DNA of 52,202 bases, taken from an uncultured Clostridia bacterium (GTDB lineage Bacteria; Bacillota; Clostridia; Oscillospirales; Ruminococcaceae). The stretch covers positions 1 to 52,202 of the forward strand of contig CANRLU010000005.1 in NCBI GenBank assembly GCA_947631535.1, written 5' to 3'. Positions 24,118 to 32,316 of the stretch are shown one piece after another. Both the position numbers and the translations under genes were made by a program. The notes below the pieces were generated by a model. It was not told the origin of the DNA, did not search any database, and worked only from the letters and a program-made list of their open reading frames with translations. Within the stretch, counting starts at the first letter, position 1. The number at the start of each line of letters is the position of its first letter.

Positions 24118-25884
24118 TTACTGTATCCTTTCCCTGATCTCTTTCGTGATCTTTTCCACGAATTCCTCAAGGGTGAATGTCTCGGTAGAGGTGGAGTCGA
24201 GCCTGCGGACCGAAACGGTGCCCTCTTCGGCCTCTTTCTGACCGACGATGACCATATACGGCACCCTGTCCACGACCTGGGCTTCTCTTATCATATAGCC
24301 GATCTTTTCGTTCCTGTCGTCGAGCTCGGTCCTCACCTTTGCGGCTCTGAGAGCTTCATATACCTTGTTTCCGTAGTCTGCGCACTTCTCGGAAACGAGC
24401 AGGACCTTTGCCTGCACCGGCGCGAGCCATGTCGGGAACTTTCCGGCGTAATGCTCGATGAGGTTTCCTATGAAGCGCTCTATCGAGCCGAACACAACGC
24501 GGTGAATCATTATCGGGCGCTGCCTCTCGCCGTTCTGGTCGATATATTCGAGGTTGAAGTTGAGCGGCATCTGGAAGTCGAGCTGAATGGTGCCGCACTG
24601 CCAGGTCCTTCCGAGGGAGTCCTCAATGTGGAAGTCTATCTTCGGGCCGTAGAAGGCGCCGTCGCCCTCGTTGATAACATAAGGAAGCCCCAATTTTTCG
24701 AGCGCGTGCTTGAGGCCGTTTGTTGCGGCTTCCCAGTCTTCGTCAGAGCCCATCGAGTTTTCGGGACGGGTGGAGAGCTCAACGGAATACTTGAATCCGA
24801 ACTTTTTATACACCTCGTCGATTAGGTTCACAACGCCGATTATCTCGTCGGTTATCTGGTCGCGGGTCATAAATATGTGAGCGTCGTCCTGGGTGAAGCA
24901 TCTCACGCGGAAGAGCCCGTGAAGCGTGCCTTTAAGCTCGTGGCGGTGGACAAGTCCGAGCTCGCCCATTCTTATCGGCAGATCGCGGTAGCTGTGGGGC
25001 TGCGACTTGTAAACCATCACTCCGCCGGGGCAGTTCATCGGCTTTACGCAGTAAATTTCGTCGTCGATGACAGTCGAATACATATTGTCCTTATAGTGGT
25101 CCCAGTGGCCCGAGGTCTCCCAGAGGCGGCGGTTCATGATCATCGGGGTCTGGACCTCAACATAGTGGTCGCGGGTGTGGATATCGCGCCAGTAGTCGAT
25201 GAGGGCGTTTTTGATCGCCATTCCCTTGGGGAGGAAGAAGGGGAATCCGGGGGCCTCGTCGGCGAGCATAAACAGGCCCATCTCCTTGCCGATGCGGCGG
25301 TGGTCGCGCTTTTCGGCCTCTTCAAGGAGCTTAAGGTAGTCGTCGAGCTCCTGCTGAGTGCGGAAAGCTATGCCCTTTATGCGGGTGAGCATCTTGTTGT
25401 CTTTGTTGTTCTTCCAGTAGGCTCCGGATACGGCGGTGAGCTTGAACGCCTTGAGAGCCTTTGTGTAGGTGAGGTGAGGGCCCACGCACATATCCACGTA
25501 GTCGCCCTGCTTGTAGAAGCTTATAACGGCGTCCTCGGGGAGATCGGCTATATGCTCCACCTTATATTTTTCGCCGCGCTCCTGCATAAACGCCACGGCT
25601 TCCTCGCGGGGGAGGATAAACGGGCGGATGGGCAGGTTCTCCTTTACGATTTTTTTCATCTCGGCCTCTATCGCTCCGAGGTCGTCGTCCGAGAGGGTCT
25701 TGTCGCCGAGATCGACGTCGTAATAGAATCCCGTTTCGTTTGCGGGGCCGTAGGCGAATTTTGCCTCGGGCCAGAGCCTCGAGATGGCCTGCGCCATAAT
25801 GTGCGCGGCCGAATGGCGCAGAATGTGCAGCTCTTCTTCGGGGGCGCACTCTCCCACGGTGCCGTTTGAATAGATTACTTTCAT
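24118..25884 (-). CDS. thrS: threonyl-tRNA synthetase lacking the TGS domain
   Basis: A 588-residue ThrRS that charges tRNA-Thr. It starts almost directly with the editing domain: His24 and His28 in LRHSAAHIMAQA, with the matching Cys/His in DMCVGPH. The usual N-terminal TGS domain (about 60 residues in the 640-residue form) is absent. The class II catalytic core is complete: MNCPGG, RCFTQDDAHIF, and IHRVVFGSIERF near the end of the core carry the zinc and ATP contacts. A C-terminal anticodon-binding domain starts near residue 490. AGGAGGATACACC precedes the ATG at 25884. It lies downstream of a T-box leader and an unknown ORF, 34 bp away, so it is controlled by tRNA-Thr charging. Confidence 0.95.
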   Translation of the reverse strand: MKVIYSNGTVGECAPEEELHILRHSAAHIMAQAISRLWPEAKFAYGPANETGFYYDVDLGDKTLSDDDLGAIEAEMKKIVKENLPIRPFILPREEAVAFMQERGEKYKVEHIADLPEDAVISFYKQGDYVDMCVGPHLTYTKALKAFKLTAVSGAYWKNNKDNKMLTRIKGIAFRTQQELDDYLKLLEEAEKRDHRRIGKEMGLFMLADEAPGFPFFLPKGMAIKNALIDYWRDIHTRDHYVEVQTPMIMNRRLWETSGHWDHYKDNMYSTVIDDEIYCVKPMNCPGGVMVYKSQPHSYRDLPIRMGELGLVHRHELKGTLHGLFRVRCFTQDDAHIFMTRDQITDEIIGVVNLIDEVYKKFGFKYSVELSTRPENSMGSDEDWEAATNGLKHALEKLGLPYVINEGDGAFYGPKIDFHIEDSLGRTWQCGTIQLDFQMPLNFNLEYIDQNGERQRPIMIHRVVFGSIERFIGNLIEHYAGKFPTWLAPVQAKVLLVSEKCADYGNKVYEALRAAKVRTELDDRNEKIGYMIREAQVVDRVPYMVIVGQKEAEEGTVSVRRLDSTSTETFTLEEFVEKITKEIRERIQ

Positions 25885-25918
25885 GGTGTATCCTCCTATT
25901 TATATAGTATTAAACTTT

Positions 25919-26326
25919 TCACAAAACATACAGTGTGGTGATGTCTCCTATATCGATGCCCGTGCGCTCGGCCTGTTTGCCGAACTCGTTGTCGCTTTTA
26001 TCCCATTTGTGATAGTACGACTTATCGCAGGATTCGATTTCAAATCCGCACTTTATAAACTTCTCTTTCCAGGATTCGCCGGGCTCGTCGTCGTAAAACG
26101 GCGCGGACACATCGGAAAACAGTCTGCGGACTTCGTTGAAAATCTCTGCGTGAACTGGACTTTCATGCTGCTTATACTGCCGGTTGTCACGGAAGCAGCC
26201 GCCGAGCCAAAAATCACGGTCTTCTTCAAAAAACTGATCGCCGTCGGCGTCGGTGCCGTAGTAGTAATCGCCGCAGATCACTTTTTCGGGCCGGCGGCTG
26301 AATAAGCCGCAAAATAAATCGTTCAT
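25919..26326 (-). CDS. unknown small protein between the T-box and thrS
   Basis: A 135-residue acidic, aromatic-rich soluble protein that I do not recognise. It starts MNDLFCGLF and includes ICGDYYYGTDADGDQFFEED and KFIKCGFEIESCDKSYYHKW. There is no signal peptide or membrane segment, and four Cys are scattered without a clear metal motif. The ATG at 26326 follows GAGGTGGCTG; an in-frame start at 26362 lies inside the T-box terminator and is unlikely. It lies between the leader and thrS on one transcript, so it should rise when threonine is short. No function can be assigned. Confidence 0.65.
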   Translation of the reverse strand: MNDLFCGLFSRRPEKVICGDYYYGTDADGDQFFEEDRDFWLGGCFRDNRQYKQHESPVHAEIFNEVRRLFSDVSAPFYDDEPGESWKEKFIKCGFEIESCDKSYYHKWDKSDNEFGKQAERTGIDIGDITTLYVL

Positions 26327-26360
26327 CGCGCAGCCACCTCTTTGGTGAAAGCGGGGAAAC

Positions 26361-26580
26361 AAAAACGCCCCGCAAGCTTTTGGCTCACGGGGCGATAAGA
26401 TCGCGGTTCCACCCGAATTTATAACTCAAGGGCCCTTAACGCGGGCTTTTCGGCGCTTATTGGGCGCACTCGGGGGCGGTATCCTTTTTTGCCGCGAGAC
26501 CCGCGCCGCTCTCAGCTTTGCGGCACTCTCTTAAGAGCCTCTGCCGGCGGGCTTCCCCGTCGTCGTGTTATCGGATTTAC
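26361..26580 (-). promoter_or_regulatory. T-box riboswitch leader (threonine type)
   Basis: On the minus strand the T-box sequence GGGTGGAACCGCG is at 26414-26402. A terminator follows: CGCCCCG (26394-26388) with CGGGGCG (26372-26366), then TTTTT (26365-26361). Upstream is a long Stem I region with conserved-looking ACGACGGGGAAG and GCTGAGAG segments. A candidate specifier is ACC (Thr) at 26480-26478, within GGATACCGCC. Uncharged tRNA-Thr would favour the antiterminator and read-through into the unknown ORF and thrS. The T-box itself is clear; the specifier position is inferred. Confidence 0.92.
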
Positions 26581-26586
26581 GCTAAA

Positions 26587-26615
26587 AGAATACCACCGGA
26601 GAATAAAAATGTCAA
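26587..26615 (-). promoter_or_regulatory. promoter of the T-box/thrS operon
   Basis: On the minus strand, TTGACA (26615-26610) and TATTCT (26592-26587) have 17-bp spacing, directly upstream of the T-box leader. Confidence 0.75.
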
Positions 26616-26675
26616 GAGAAAAATAAATTTCATCGGCAAAAGAGGGTAAAAATCGTCGATTTGCAAAAATTATTC

Positions 26676-26702
26676 TTGACATAAGCGAAAAACAAGTATA
26701 AA
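26676..26702 (+). promoter_or_regulatory. promoter of rny
   Basis: TTGACA (26676-26681) is followed after 15 bp by TATAAA (26697-26702). The spacing is short, so the exact -10 is uncertain. It is divergent from the thrS promoter and about 97 bp before the start codon. Confidence 0.5.
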
Positions 26703-26799
26703 ATATAAGAGTATATTGCATTATTATGCTTATATGTAATACCGATTATACCGTTGAATATATGCGTATCGGAAAAATACTTATGAAAGGAGAATGTCG

Positions 26800-28359
26800 A
26801 TGACCTTATTGGACATCATACTGCTTTTAGTAGCCGTTGCGGCGGCTGTTGTATCAGGAATAGTATTCTATAAGCTCGGATATAACGATAGAAAGAAAAA
26901 AGCAGAAGCACAGATCGGCTCGGCGGAGCAGGAAGCTTCGCGCATAGTTGACGAGGCGAAAAAGAGCGCCGACTCGCTTAAAAAAGAAAAGCTGATCGAG
27001 ACCAAGGACGAAATTTACAAGGCACGCCAAGAGGCGGAGCGCGAGATCAAAGAGCGCCGCTCGGAAGTAACACGACAGGAGAGAAGGATCCAGCAGAAAG
27101 AGGAGACTCTCGACAAAAAGCTCGACAATATCGAGCGCAAGAACGACCTTGTGGCCCAGAAACTCGCACAGGCCGACGCTAAGCTCGGCGAAGCGGAGGA
27201 TATCCGCCGCGGGCAGCTCGAAATGCTCGAAAGGATATCGCAGTTTACGGTCGAGCAGGCAAAGGACTACCTTTTAAAGCAGCTTGAAGACGAACTTGTT
27301 CACGAAAAGGCCGTGAAGATACTCAATTACGAGCAGCAGATCAAGGAGGAATGTGAAGCCAAGGCAAGGCAGCTTATATCGCTGGCGATAGCAAGATGCG
27401 CCGCGGATCAGGTATCCGAGTCGGCGGTAAGCGTTGTCCCGCTGCCTAACGACGAAATGAAGGGCCGCATAATCGGCCGCGAGGGAAGAAATATCCGCGC
27501 GATAGAGCAGCTCACCGGCGTAGACCTCATCATCGACGACACGCCCGAGACCATAACCCTCTCCTGCTTCGACCCCGTAAGGCGCGAAGTCGCGAGGATA
27601 GCTCTTGAAAAGCTCATTCAGGACGGCAGGATCCACCCGACGAGAATAGAAGAAATGGTGGATAAGGCCAGGCGCGAAGTCGAGCAGGTGATAAAGAGCG
27701 AGGGCGAGCGCGCAATTCTGGAGGCAAATATCCACGGGCTCAACCACGAGCTCGTTAAGCTCATAGGAAGGCTCCACTACCGCACGAGTTACCGTCAGAA
27801 CGTTCTGAACCACTCCATAGAGGTCGCGCACCTCGCCGGAATGATGGCTTCGGAGCTCGGAGTTGACCCGACTCTTGCCCGCAGAGCCGGCCTGCTGCAC
27901 GATATAGGCAAGGCTCTCTCGCACGAGATAGAGGGCTCGCACGTTCAGATAGGCGTTGACGTCTGCAAGAAATATAAAGAGTCGCCCGATATTATCCACG
28001 CCATTGAGGCCCACCACGGCGACGTTGAATGTCACAGCGTGATAGCCGCGCTCGTTCAGGCGGCAGACGCTATTTCTGCGGCAAGACCCGCAGCCCGGAG
28101 CGAAAACTTCGAGAATTACATCAAGAGGCTCGAAAAGCTTGAAGAGATCTGCTCGAGCTTTGAGGGAGTTGAAAAGTCCTTCGCAATTCAGGCGGGCAGA
28201 GAAGTAAGAATAATCATTATGCCCGAAAAGGTTGACGACGAGCAGATGGTCATCGTCGCGAGAGATATCGCGAAAAAAATTGAGGACGAAATGGACTATC
28301 CCGGCCAGATAAAAATAAATCTTATAAGAGAAACCAGAGCCGTGGATTACGCAAAATAA
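26800..28359 (+). CDS. rny: ribonuclease Y
   Basis: A 519-residue RNase Y, the membrane-bound endoribonuclease that starts mRNA decay in many Firmicutes. It has one N-terminal membrane helix (about residues 5-25), a long charged coiled coil (30-190), a KH RNA-binding domain ([15 protein letters not shown] near 222), and an HD domain with the metal-binding pair in [12 protein letters not shown] near 367-368. I chose the ATG at 26800 rather than 26794 because GGAG then lies 7 bases away instead of 1. The length matches the family. A strong terminator follows. Confidence 0.96.
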   Translation: MTLLDIILLLVAVAAAVVSGIVFYKLGYNDRKKKAEAQIGSAEQEASRIVDEAKKSADSLKKEKLIETKDEIYKARQEAEREIKERRSEVTRQERRIQQKEETLDKKLDNIERKNDLVAQKLAQADAKLGEAEDIRRGQLEMLERISQFTVEQAKDYLLKQLEDELVHEKAVKILNYEQQIKEECEAKARQLISLAIARCAADQVSESAVSVVPLPNDEMKGRIIGREGRNIRAIEQLTGVDLIIDDTPETITLSCFDPVRREVARIALEKLIQDGRIHPTRIEEMVDKARREVEQVIKSEGERAILEANIHGLNHELVKLIGRLHYRTSYRQNVLNHSIEVAHLAGMMASELGVDPTLARRAGLLHDIGKALSHEIEGSHVQIGVDVCKKYKESPDIIHAIEAHHGDVECHSVIAALVQAADAISAARPAARSENFENYIKRLEKLEEICSSFEGVEKSFAIQAGREVRIIIMPEKVDDEQMVIVARDIAKKIEDEMDYPGQIKINLIRETRAVDYAK

Positions 28360-28383
28360 GCTCGAATATAGTGAAAATCAATA

Positions 28384-28422
28384 ACAATCGGCGGCAAAAT
28401 TCTGCTGCCGATTGTGCATTTT
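28384..28422 (+). terminator. rho-independent terminator of rny
   Basis: ACAATCGGCGGCA (28384-28396) pairs with TGCTGCCGATTGT (28403-28415), followed by GCATTTTT. Confidence 0.85.
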
Positions 28423-28554
28423 TCACAAAGTAAGAAAAAATAAAAATTTATTGAAACAATTTGAGTCCGGCTCGACACTATTTAGACAGCGGGAAGCAAA
28501 GATAAGCATCACCGCGGCGGAAATCACAAATTTTCCAAAAATTAAGGAAAAGGG

Positions 28555-28583
28555 TTGACAAATCCGTCGATGAGTGTTATACT
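28555..28583 (+). promoter_or_regulatory. strong promoter of the surface-protein gene
   Basis: TTGACA (28555-28560) and TATACT (28578-28583) have 17-bp spacing. About 80 bases of untranslated leader follow before a perfect AAGGAGG site. Confidence 0.85.
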
Positions 28584-28672
28584 GCTTATGTCTTGGATTC
28601 CCGAGACAAGCCAAAATTCCTATACCCGTATAGGGATAAACCTATCCAAATTTTATAAGGAGGAAAACTACT

Positions 28673-30178
28673 ATGGCAAAGAAAATTTTGGCAGTCGTTG
28701 TGGCTGTCATGATGGCTGTCTCTGCAATGGCCGTCACCGCTTTTGCTGACGATGTTATCATCCCGCTTTATAATTCCGGCATGAACATCAACGGCAATTC
28801 CAATCAGATCACTGTAACCTTCGATATCCCTGTTTGGGGTCTCTACGGTTATCTCACCGCGGGTGACTACTTCACCCTGGACCTGCCGACTTACTTCGGC
28901 AACGCGGTCCCTGCCGGCTGCACCATCAACTGGTCTCTGGTCGTTGACAGCACCGCTTGGACTCTCCAGTCCCAGAAGACCACTGCTGACGGCGCTGCCG
29001 TAAAGCAGGCTAAGGTTGCTATCTCCTTCCTCGGCCACAACTGGAACGGCACCGATACTGCTATTCCTCAGGCTACCGGTTACAACCAGACCACTTCCTT
29101 CAGGCTCGTTGCTACCATCAGCGGCGTTCCGCTCTACAACGGCTGGCAGACTCCTTCCGTTGACACCGGCGCTCTCTTCACCAACACCAACTGGGGTGCA
29201 ACTCCTACCTATGGCAAGGAGCCCTCTCTGGTAGTTGCTCAGTGGTATAGGAACGGCGAGGCTATCCCCTCCAACTCTTCCTATGTTCTTCAGTGGAATC
29301 CTTCCGCTTCCACCAACGACACCTCTGCCGCTGCTGCTTACAACTTCGTAAGCACTGAGTGGACCACCGATCTTGACATCGGCAATGTTGATACCGTTGC
29401 TGCCAACCCGCTCACTTGGGACCACACCATGGAAAACAGAGGCGCTATCTACAGCTACGCCGGCGACACCGTTGAACTCGTTGTTGAGCTCAACAAGAAG
29501 ATCGTTGGCCAGGCCGTATACACTCTCTGGGCCAAGGGCGTTGACGCTGCTTACGACTACAACGCCACTTACTGGTGGCAGTACAGCAACAAGAGGAACT
29601 ACGTTGACGAAGTTACTGTTGTTGGCTCTACCGATAAGCTCGTATTCGATGTTCCGATAAACTTCCTGTTCGATGGCACTTACGGCACCTACAACACTGA
29701 GTTTGCTATCCTTGAGAACATCACCCTTATGAACTTCACCAACATGGCTGCGAACGACTACCTCCACGCTACCGGTTCGGGCAACTACGGCCCGTTCAAG
29801 TGGGATAGCTGGAACCAGGGCGGCCGTCTCCAGTACAACGGTGAGTTCGTCAACTACGCCAGAACCGGTAAGGCCGGTGCTAACGGCGCCGATGTCGATG
29901 CCAAGGCTATCTACCTCAGACTGCCCGAGATCGCCACTGACGAAGACAAGACCACCAACACCGATCCTGCTGCTGAGGGTACCGGCAATGATTCCGATAT
30001 CGAAGGTGGCGACGAGATGAACGTTGGTGACACCGACGAGACTCCTGCTGAGGGTGACACCACTCCCTCCGAGCCCGAGCAGACTGCTCCCGAGCAGAAC
30101 CCTCCTACGGGCATTGCTCTTGCGGTCATCCCGATGATCCTTGCCGCTGCTGCTGCAGTTGTTGCTAAGAAGCACTAA
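28673..30178 (+). CDS. abundant secreted surface protein with an NPPTG-like sorting signal
   Basis: A 501-residue protein with a signal peptide (ends AVTAFADD, cleavage near residue 26), a beta-rich body of about 380 residues, a low-complexity acidic/Thr/Pro linker (about 425-472), and a C-terminal NPPTG followed by a hydrophobic stretch and KKH. That ending looks like a sortase-type cell-wall sorting signal of the NPxTG kind. Codon use differs from its neighbours (many GCT, ACT and GTT codons and few rare ones), and the promoter and ribosome site are near consensus. Very high expression is therefore likely, as for an S-layer-like or major surface protein. I do not recognise the body. No sortase is in the window. 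Confidence 0.75.
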   Translation: MAKKILAVVVAVMMAVSAMAVTAFADDVIIPLYNSGMNINGNSNQITVTFDIPVWGLYGYLTAGDYFTLDLPTYFGNAVPAGCTINWSLVVDSTAWTLQSQKTTADGAAVKQAKVAISFLGHNWNGTDTAIPQATGYNQTTSFRLVATISGVPLYNGWQTPSVDTGALFTNTNWGATPTYGKEPSLVVAQWYRNGEAIPSNSSYVLQWNPSASTNDTSAAAAYNFVSTEWTTDLDIGNVDTVAANPLTWDHTMENRGAIYSYAGDTVELVVELNKKIVGQAVYTLWAKGVDAAYDYNATYWWQYSNKRNYVDEVTVVGSTDKLVFDVPINFLFDGTYGTYNTEFAILENITLMNFTNMAANDYLHATGSGNYGPFKWDSWNQGGRLQYNGEFVNYARTGKAGANGADVDAKAIYLRLPEIATDEDKTTNTDPAAEGTGNDSDIEGGDEMNVGDTDETPAEGDTTPSEPEQTAPEQNPPTGIALAVIPMILAAAAAVVAKKH

Positions 30179-30224
30179 TTCCTCCTATTAAAGAAGGATA
30201 AACCGTTACTAAACGGGTAAACAG

Positions 30225-30260
30225 CCCGCCACCTGATGCAGACAGGTGGCGGGATTTTTT
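30225..30260 (+). terminator. rho-independent terminator of the surface-protein gene
   Basis: CCCGCCACCTG (30225-30235) and CAGGTGGCGGG (30243-30253) form a perfect 11-bp stem followed by ATTTTTT. The stretch 30261-30432 contains no recognisable gene. Confidence 0.9.
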
Positions 30261-30432
30261 GCGCTCTTTTTGCTCGGCGTCAGCCGAGGGACGCGACGGG
30301 AGCAAAAGGAAAAGCGGTCACTCTCACCGCGTCGCGTTGCAGACGAGTGGGGGATTTTTTTGCACAAAGATAAATCCCGCCCAAAAAATTAATCTGTCGG
30401 CAAAAAAATTTGTGAAAATCGCGTGTAGGGAC

Positions 30433-30461
30433 TTGACACCGCGCTTTCACTTTGATATAAT
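30433..30461 (+). promoter_or_regulatory. consensus promoter at the head of the composite transporter cluster
   Basis: TTGACA (30433-30438) and TATAAT (30456-30461) have 17-bp spacing, a perfect vegetative promoter. It is about 155 bp before the first gene, leaving a long leader. Confidence 0.85.
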
Positions 30462-30616
30462 GTAACCAATAAATCGCGATAAGTCTCAACTGAATATCGT
30501 TAAGTGAGAGCAAATATTTATTTTCCGTTTGTGAAAATAGTATTTGCTTGAACTCGTTTATGAGATTTGCACTATTGATTTGTGCAAAATGCACAAACAC
30601 GCCCTATGGAGGAAAA
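30462..30616 (+). promoter_or_regulatory. long structured 5' leader, possible cis-regulatory RNA
   Basis: The ~145-base leader holds at least two stem-loops. GCAAATA (30510-30516) pairs with TATTTGC (30541-30547), continued by ATTTTC/GAAAAT inside. TTTGCAC (30566-30572) pairs with GTGCAAA (30582-30588). The ribosome site GGAGG is at about 30608. There is no T tract or known riboswitch core that I recognise, so any regulation would be by an unknown ligand or protein, or by RNA stability. Confidence 0.4.
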
Positions 30617-31294
30617 ATGGCAGAACTACTTACCGCCCGCAACGTCACTCGGGACTTTATCATCGGAGACGGGAGCGTGGTGCACGCGCTCAAAGGCGTT
30701 AATATCGACGTCGCAGAGGGCAGGCTCACGATTTTAAAAGGGCGCTCGGGCTCGGGAAAAACTACCCTGATAAATATGCTCGGCGCGCTCGACAGGCCCA
30801 CCTCGGGAGAGGTGATATTCGACGGCCAGGATATAACCAAGCTCAGCGATTCAAAGCGCGATGAGATCAGGCGCTATCAGATGGCGTTCGTGTTCCAGTC
30901 GGTGGCGCTGATGAGCTCGATGACGGCCTACGAAAACGTTGATTTCGGGCTGAGGCTCGCGGGATTCCCGCTTGATAAGCGCAAAGAAAGGGTCACAAAG
31001 TGCCTCGAAGAGGTAGGCCTTGCAAAGAGGATGCATCACCGCCCAGGCGAGCTCTCGGGCGGCGAGCAGCAAAGAGTCGCAATAGCGCGCGCTCTGGCTC
31101 ACGAGCCGAAGATAATCTTCGCCGACGAGCCCACCGCCGAGCTCGACTCGGGAACCAGCCACCATATCGTCGAGCTCTTCAAAACGCTCGTTTTGGACGA
31201 ACATATGACGATAGTTATGACTACGCACGACGTCAGCCTTCTTGAGATCGCCGACCGCGTTTATACCCTTGAGGACGGTGAGATAGTTGACTAA
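30617..31294 (+). CDS. LolD/MacB-type ABC ATPase (first)
   Basis: A 225-residue ATPase of the LolD/MacB/FtsE group, which pairs with FtsX-type permeases. Walker A GRSGSGKTT is near residue 43, the Q-loop in FVFQSVALMSSMTAYENV, the signature LSGGEQQR near 142, Walker B IIFADEPTAELD near 160, and the switch His in VMTTHD. GGAGG lies 5 bases before the ATG at 30617. No permease follows directly; the second ATPase overlaps its end by 8 bases. The only FtsX-type permease in the window is at 47213-50032, in the same cluster. The Walker A first residue is Arg where the family often has Pro or Thr. Confidence 0.9.
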   Translation: MAELLTARNVTRDFIIGDGSVVHALKGVNIDVAEGRLTILKGRSGSGKTTLINMLGALDRPTSGEVIFDGQDITKLSDSKRDEIRRYQMAFVFQSVALMSSMTAYENVDFGLRLAGFPLDKRKERVTKCLEEVGLAKRMHHRPGELSGGEQQRVAIARALAHEPKIIFADEPTAELDSGTSHHIVELFKTLVLDEHMTIVMTTHDVSLLEIADRVYTLEDGEIVD

Positions 31295-32249
31295 AAAGAA
31301 GAAGAAAAAGCTCGAACACGAGCAGGAACTCATCGCCGAAAGCGAGTACGCGATCGAGTGCGAAAACCTCGTTAAGATCTATAAGACCGACCAGATAGAG
31401 GTCGTGGCGCTGCAGGGGCTCGACCTTCAGGTGAAAAAAGGCGAGCTTGTGGCGATAGTCGGAACCTCGGGCTCGGGCAAATCGACACTTTTGAATATGC
31501 TCGGCGGCCTCGATAAGCCCTCGGCCGGTAGCCTTACCGTAAACGGCCGAAACCTCCTCAAATTCACCGAGGAAGACTATATGATCTATAAGCGCAACAC
31601 CGTCGGGTTCGTTTGGCAGAACAACGCCCGAAACCTCGTCCCTTACTTAACTGCGGTGCAGAACGTCGAGCTGCCGATGCTGCTCCAGGGGCAGAAGGAG
31701 AGAAGAGCAAGAGCTCTCGAGCTCCTCGACGCCGTGGGCCTCTCGAACAGGCTCAATTCCAGGCTCGACCAGATGTCGGGCGGCGAGCAGCAAAGAGTCG
31801 CAATAGCGATATCCCTTGCGAATAACCCCGCTATCCTCCTCGCCGACGAGCCCACAGGCTCTGTCGATACGAAAACCTCAGACCAGCTTTTGCAGGTCTT
31901 CAAGGATATAAACGAAAAGCGCGGCGTAACGGTCGTCATAGTCACCCACGACCTAAGGCTCGCAAAACAGGTCAACCGTGTGGTCGCCATTCGCGACGGC
32001 AGGACTTCGAGCGAAATAATCAAAAAGTCCCACGCGGAGATAATGAGCGAGTCGAAGGGCTGGGACAACGGCGAAGAGCCCGCGCCGGAAGAGCAGGAGG
32101 TCTCGGAGGAGCTGGTGGTCCTGGACAGAACAGGGCGTCTCCAGATTCCGAAGGAATACCTCGAAGCGCTTGAAATCAAGGGCGGTTCGAAGGTAAAGGC
32201 AGACCTCGATCTTGAGCAGGAGAGGATATACATCCACAAGGCTCAGTAA
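31287..32249 (+). CDS. LolD/MacB-type ABC ATPase fused to an AbrB-like domain (second)
   Basis: A 320-residue protein. A lysine-rich head (KKKKKK) leads to a LolD/MacB-type ATPase (about residues 25-245) with Walker A GTSGSGKST, signature MSGGEQQR, Walker B ILLADEPTGSVD and the switch His in VIVTHD. After an acidic linker (about 250-275), the last ~45 residues (VLDRTGRLQIPKEYLEALEI, then KGGSKVKADLD) match the swapped-hairpin AbrB/SpoVT fold, which usually binds DNA or serves as a dimerisation unit. The start is TTG at 31287, overlapping the first ATPase; no later Met fits. The fusion is unusual. The pair of ATPases could make the two motor sites of one double FtsX permease. Confidence 0.85.
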   Translation: MTKKKKKKLEHEQELIAESEYAIECENLVKIYKTDQIEVVALQGLDLQVKKGELVAIVGTSGSGKSTLLNMLGGLDKPSAGSLTVNGRNLLKFTEEDYMIYKRNTVGFVWQNNARNLVPYLTAVQNVELPMLLQGQKERRARALELLDAVGLSNRLNSRLDQMSGGEQQRVAIAISLANNPAILLADEPTGSVDTKTSDQLLQVFKDINEKRGVTVVIVTHDLRLAKQVNRVVAIRDGRTSSEIIKKSHAEIMSESKGWDNGEEPAPEEQEVSEELVVLDRTGRLQIPKEYLEALEIKGGSKVKADLDLEQERIYIHKAQ

Positions 32250-32316
32250 CCATTTTTATAACCCCTATAACGGAGAAAATATATCGCACTCCAATTAAAC
32301 GAAAGGTGGAATTACA

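Noticed and set aside
28586-30175. A 529-codon open frame on the minus strand opposite the surface protein
   Set aside because: It is a mirror of the strongly biased codon use of the plus-strand gene, has no promoter or ribosome site, and the plus-strand gene has a signal peptide, promoter and terminator.
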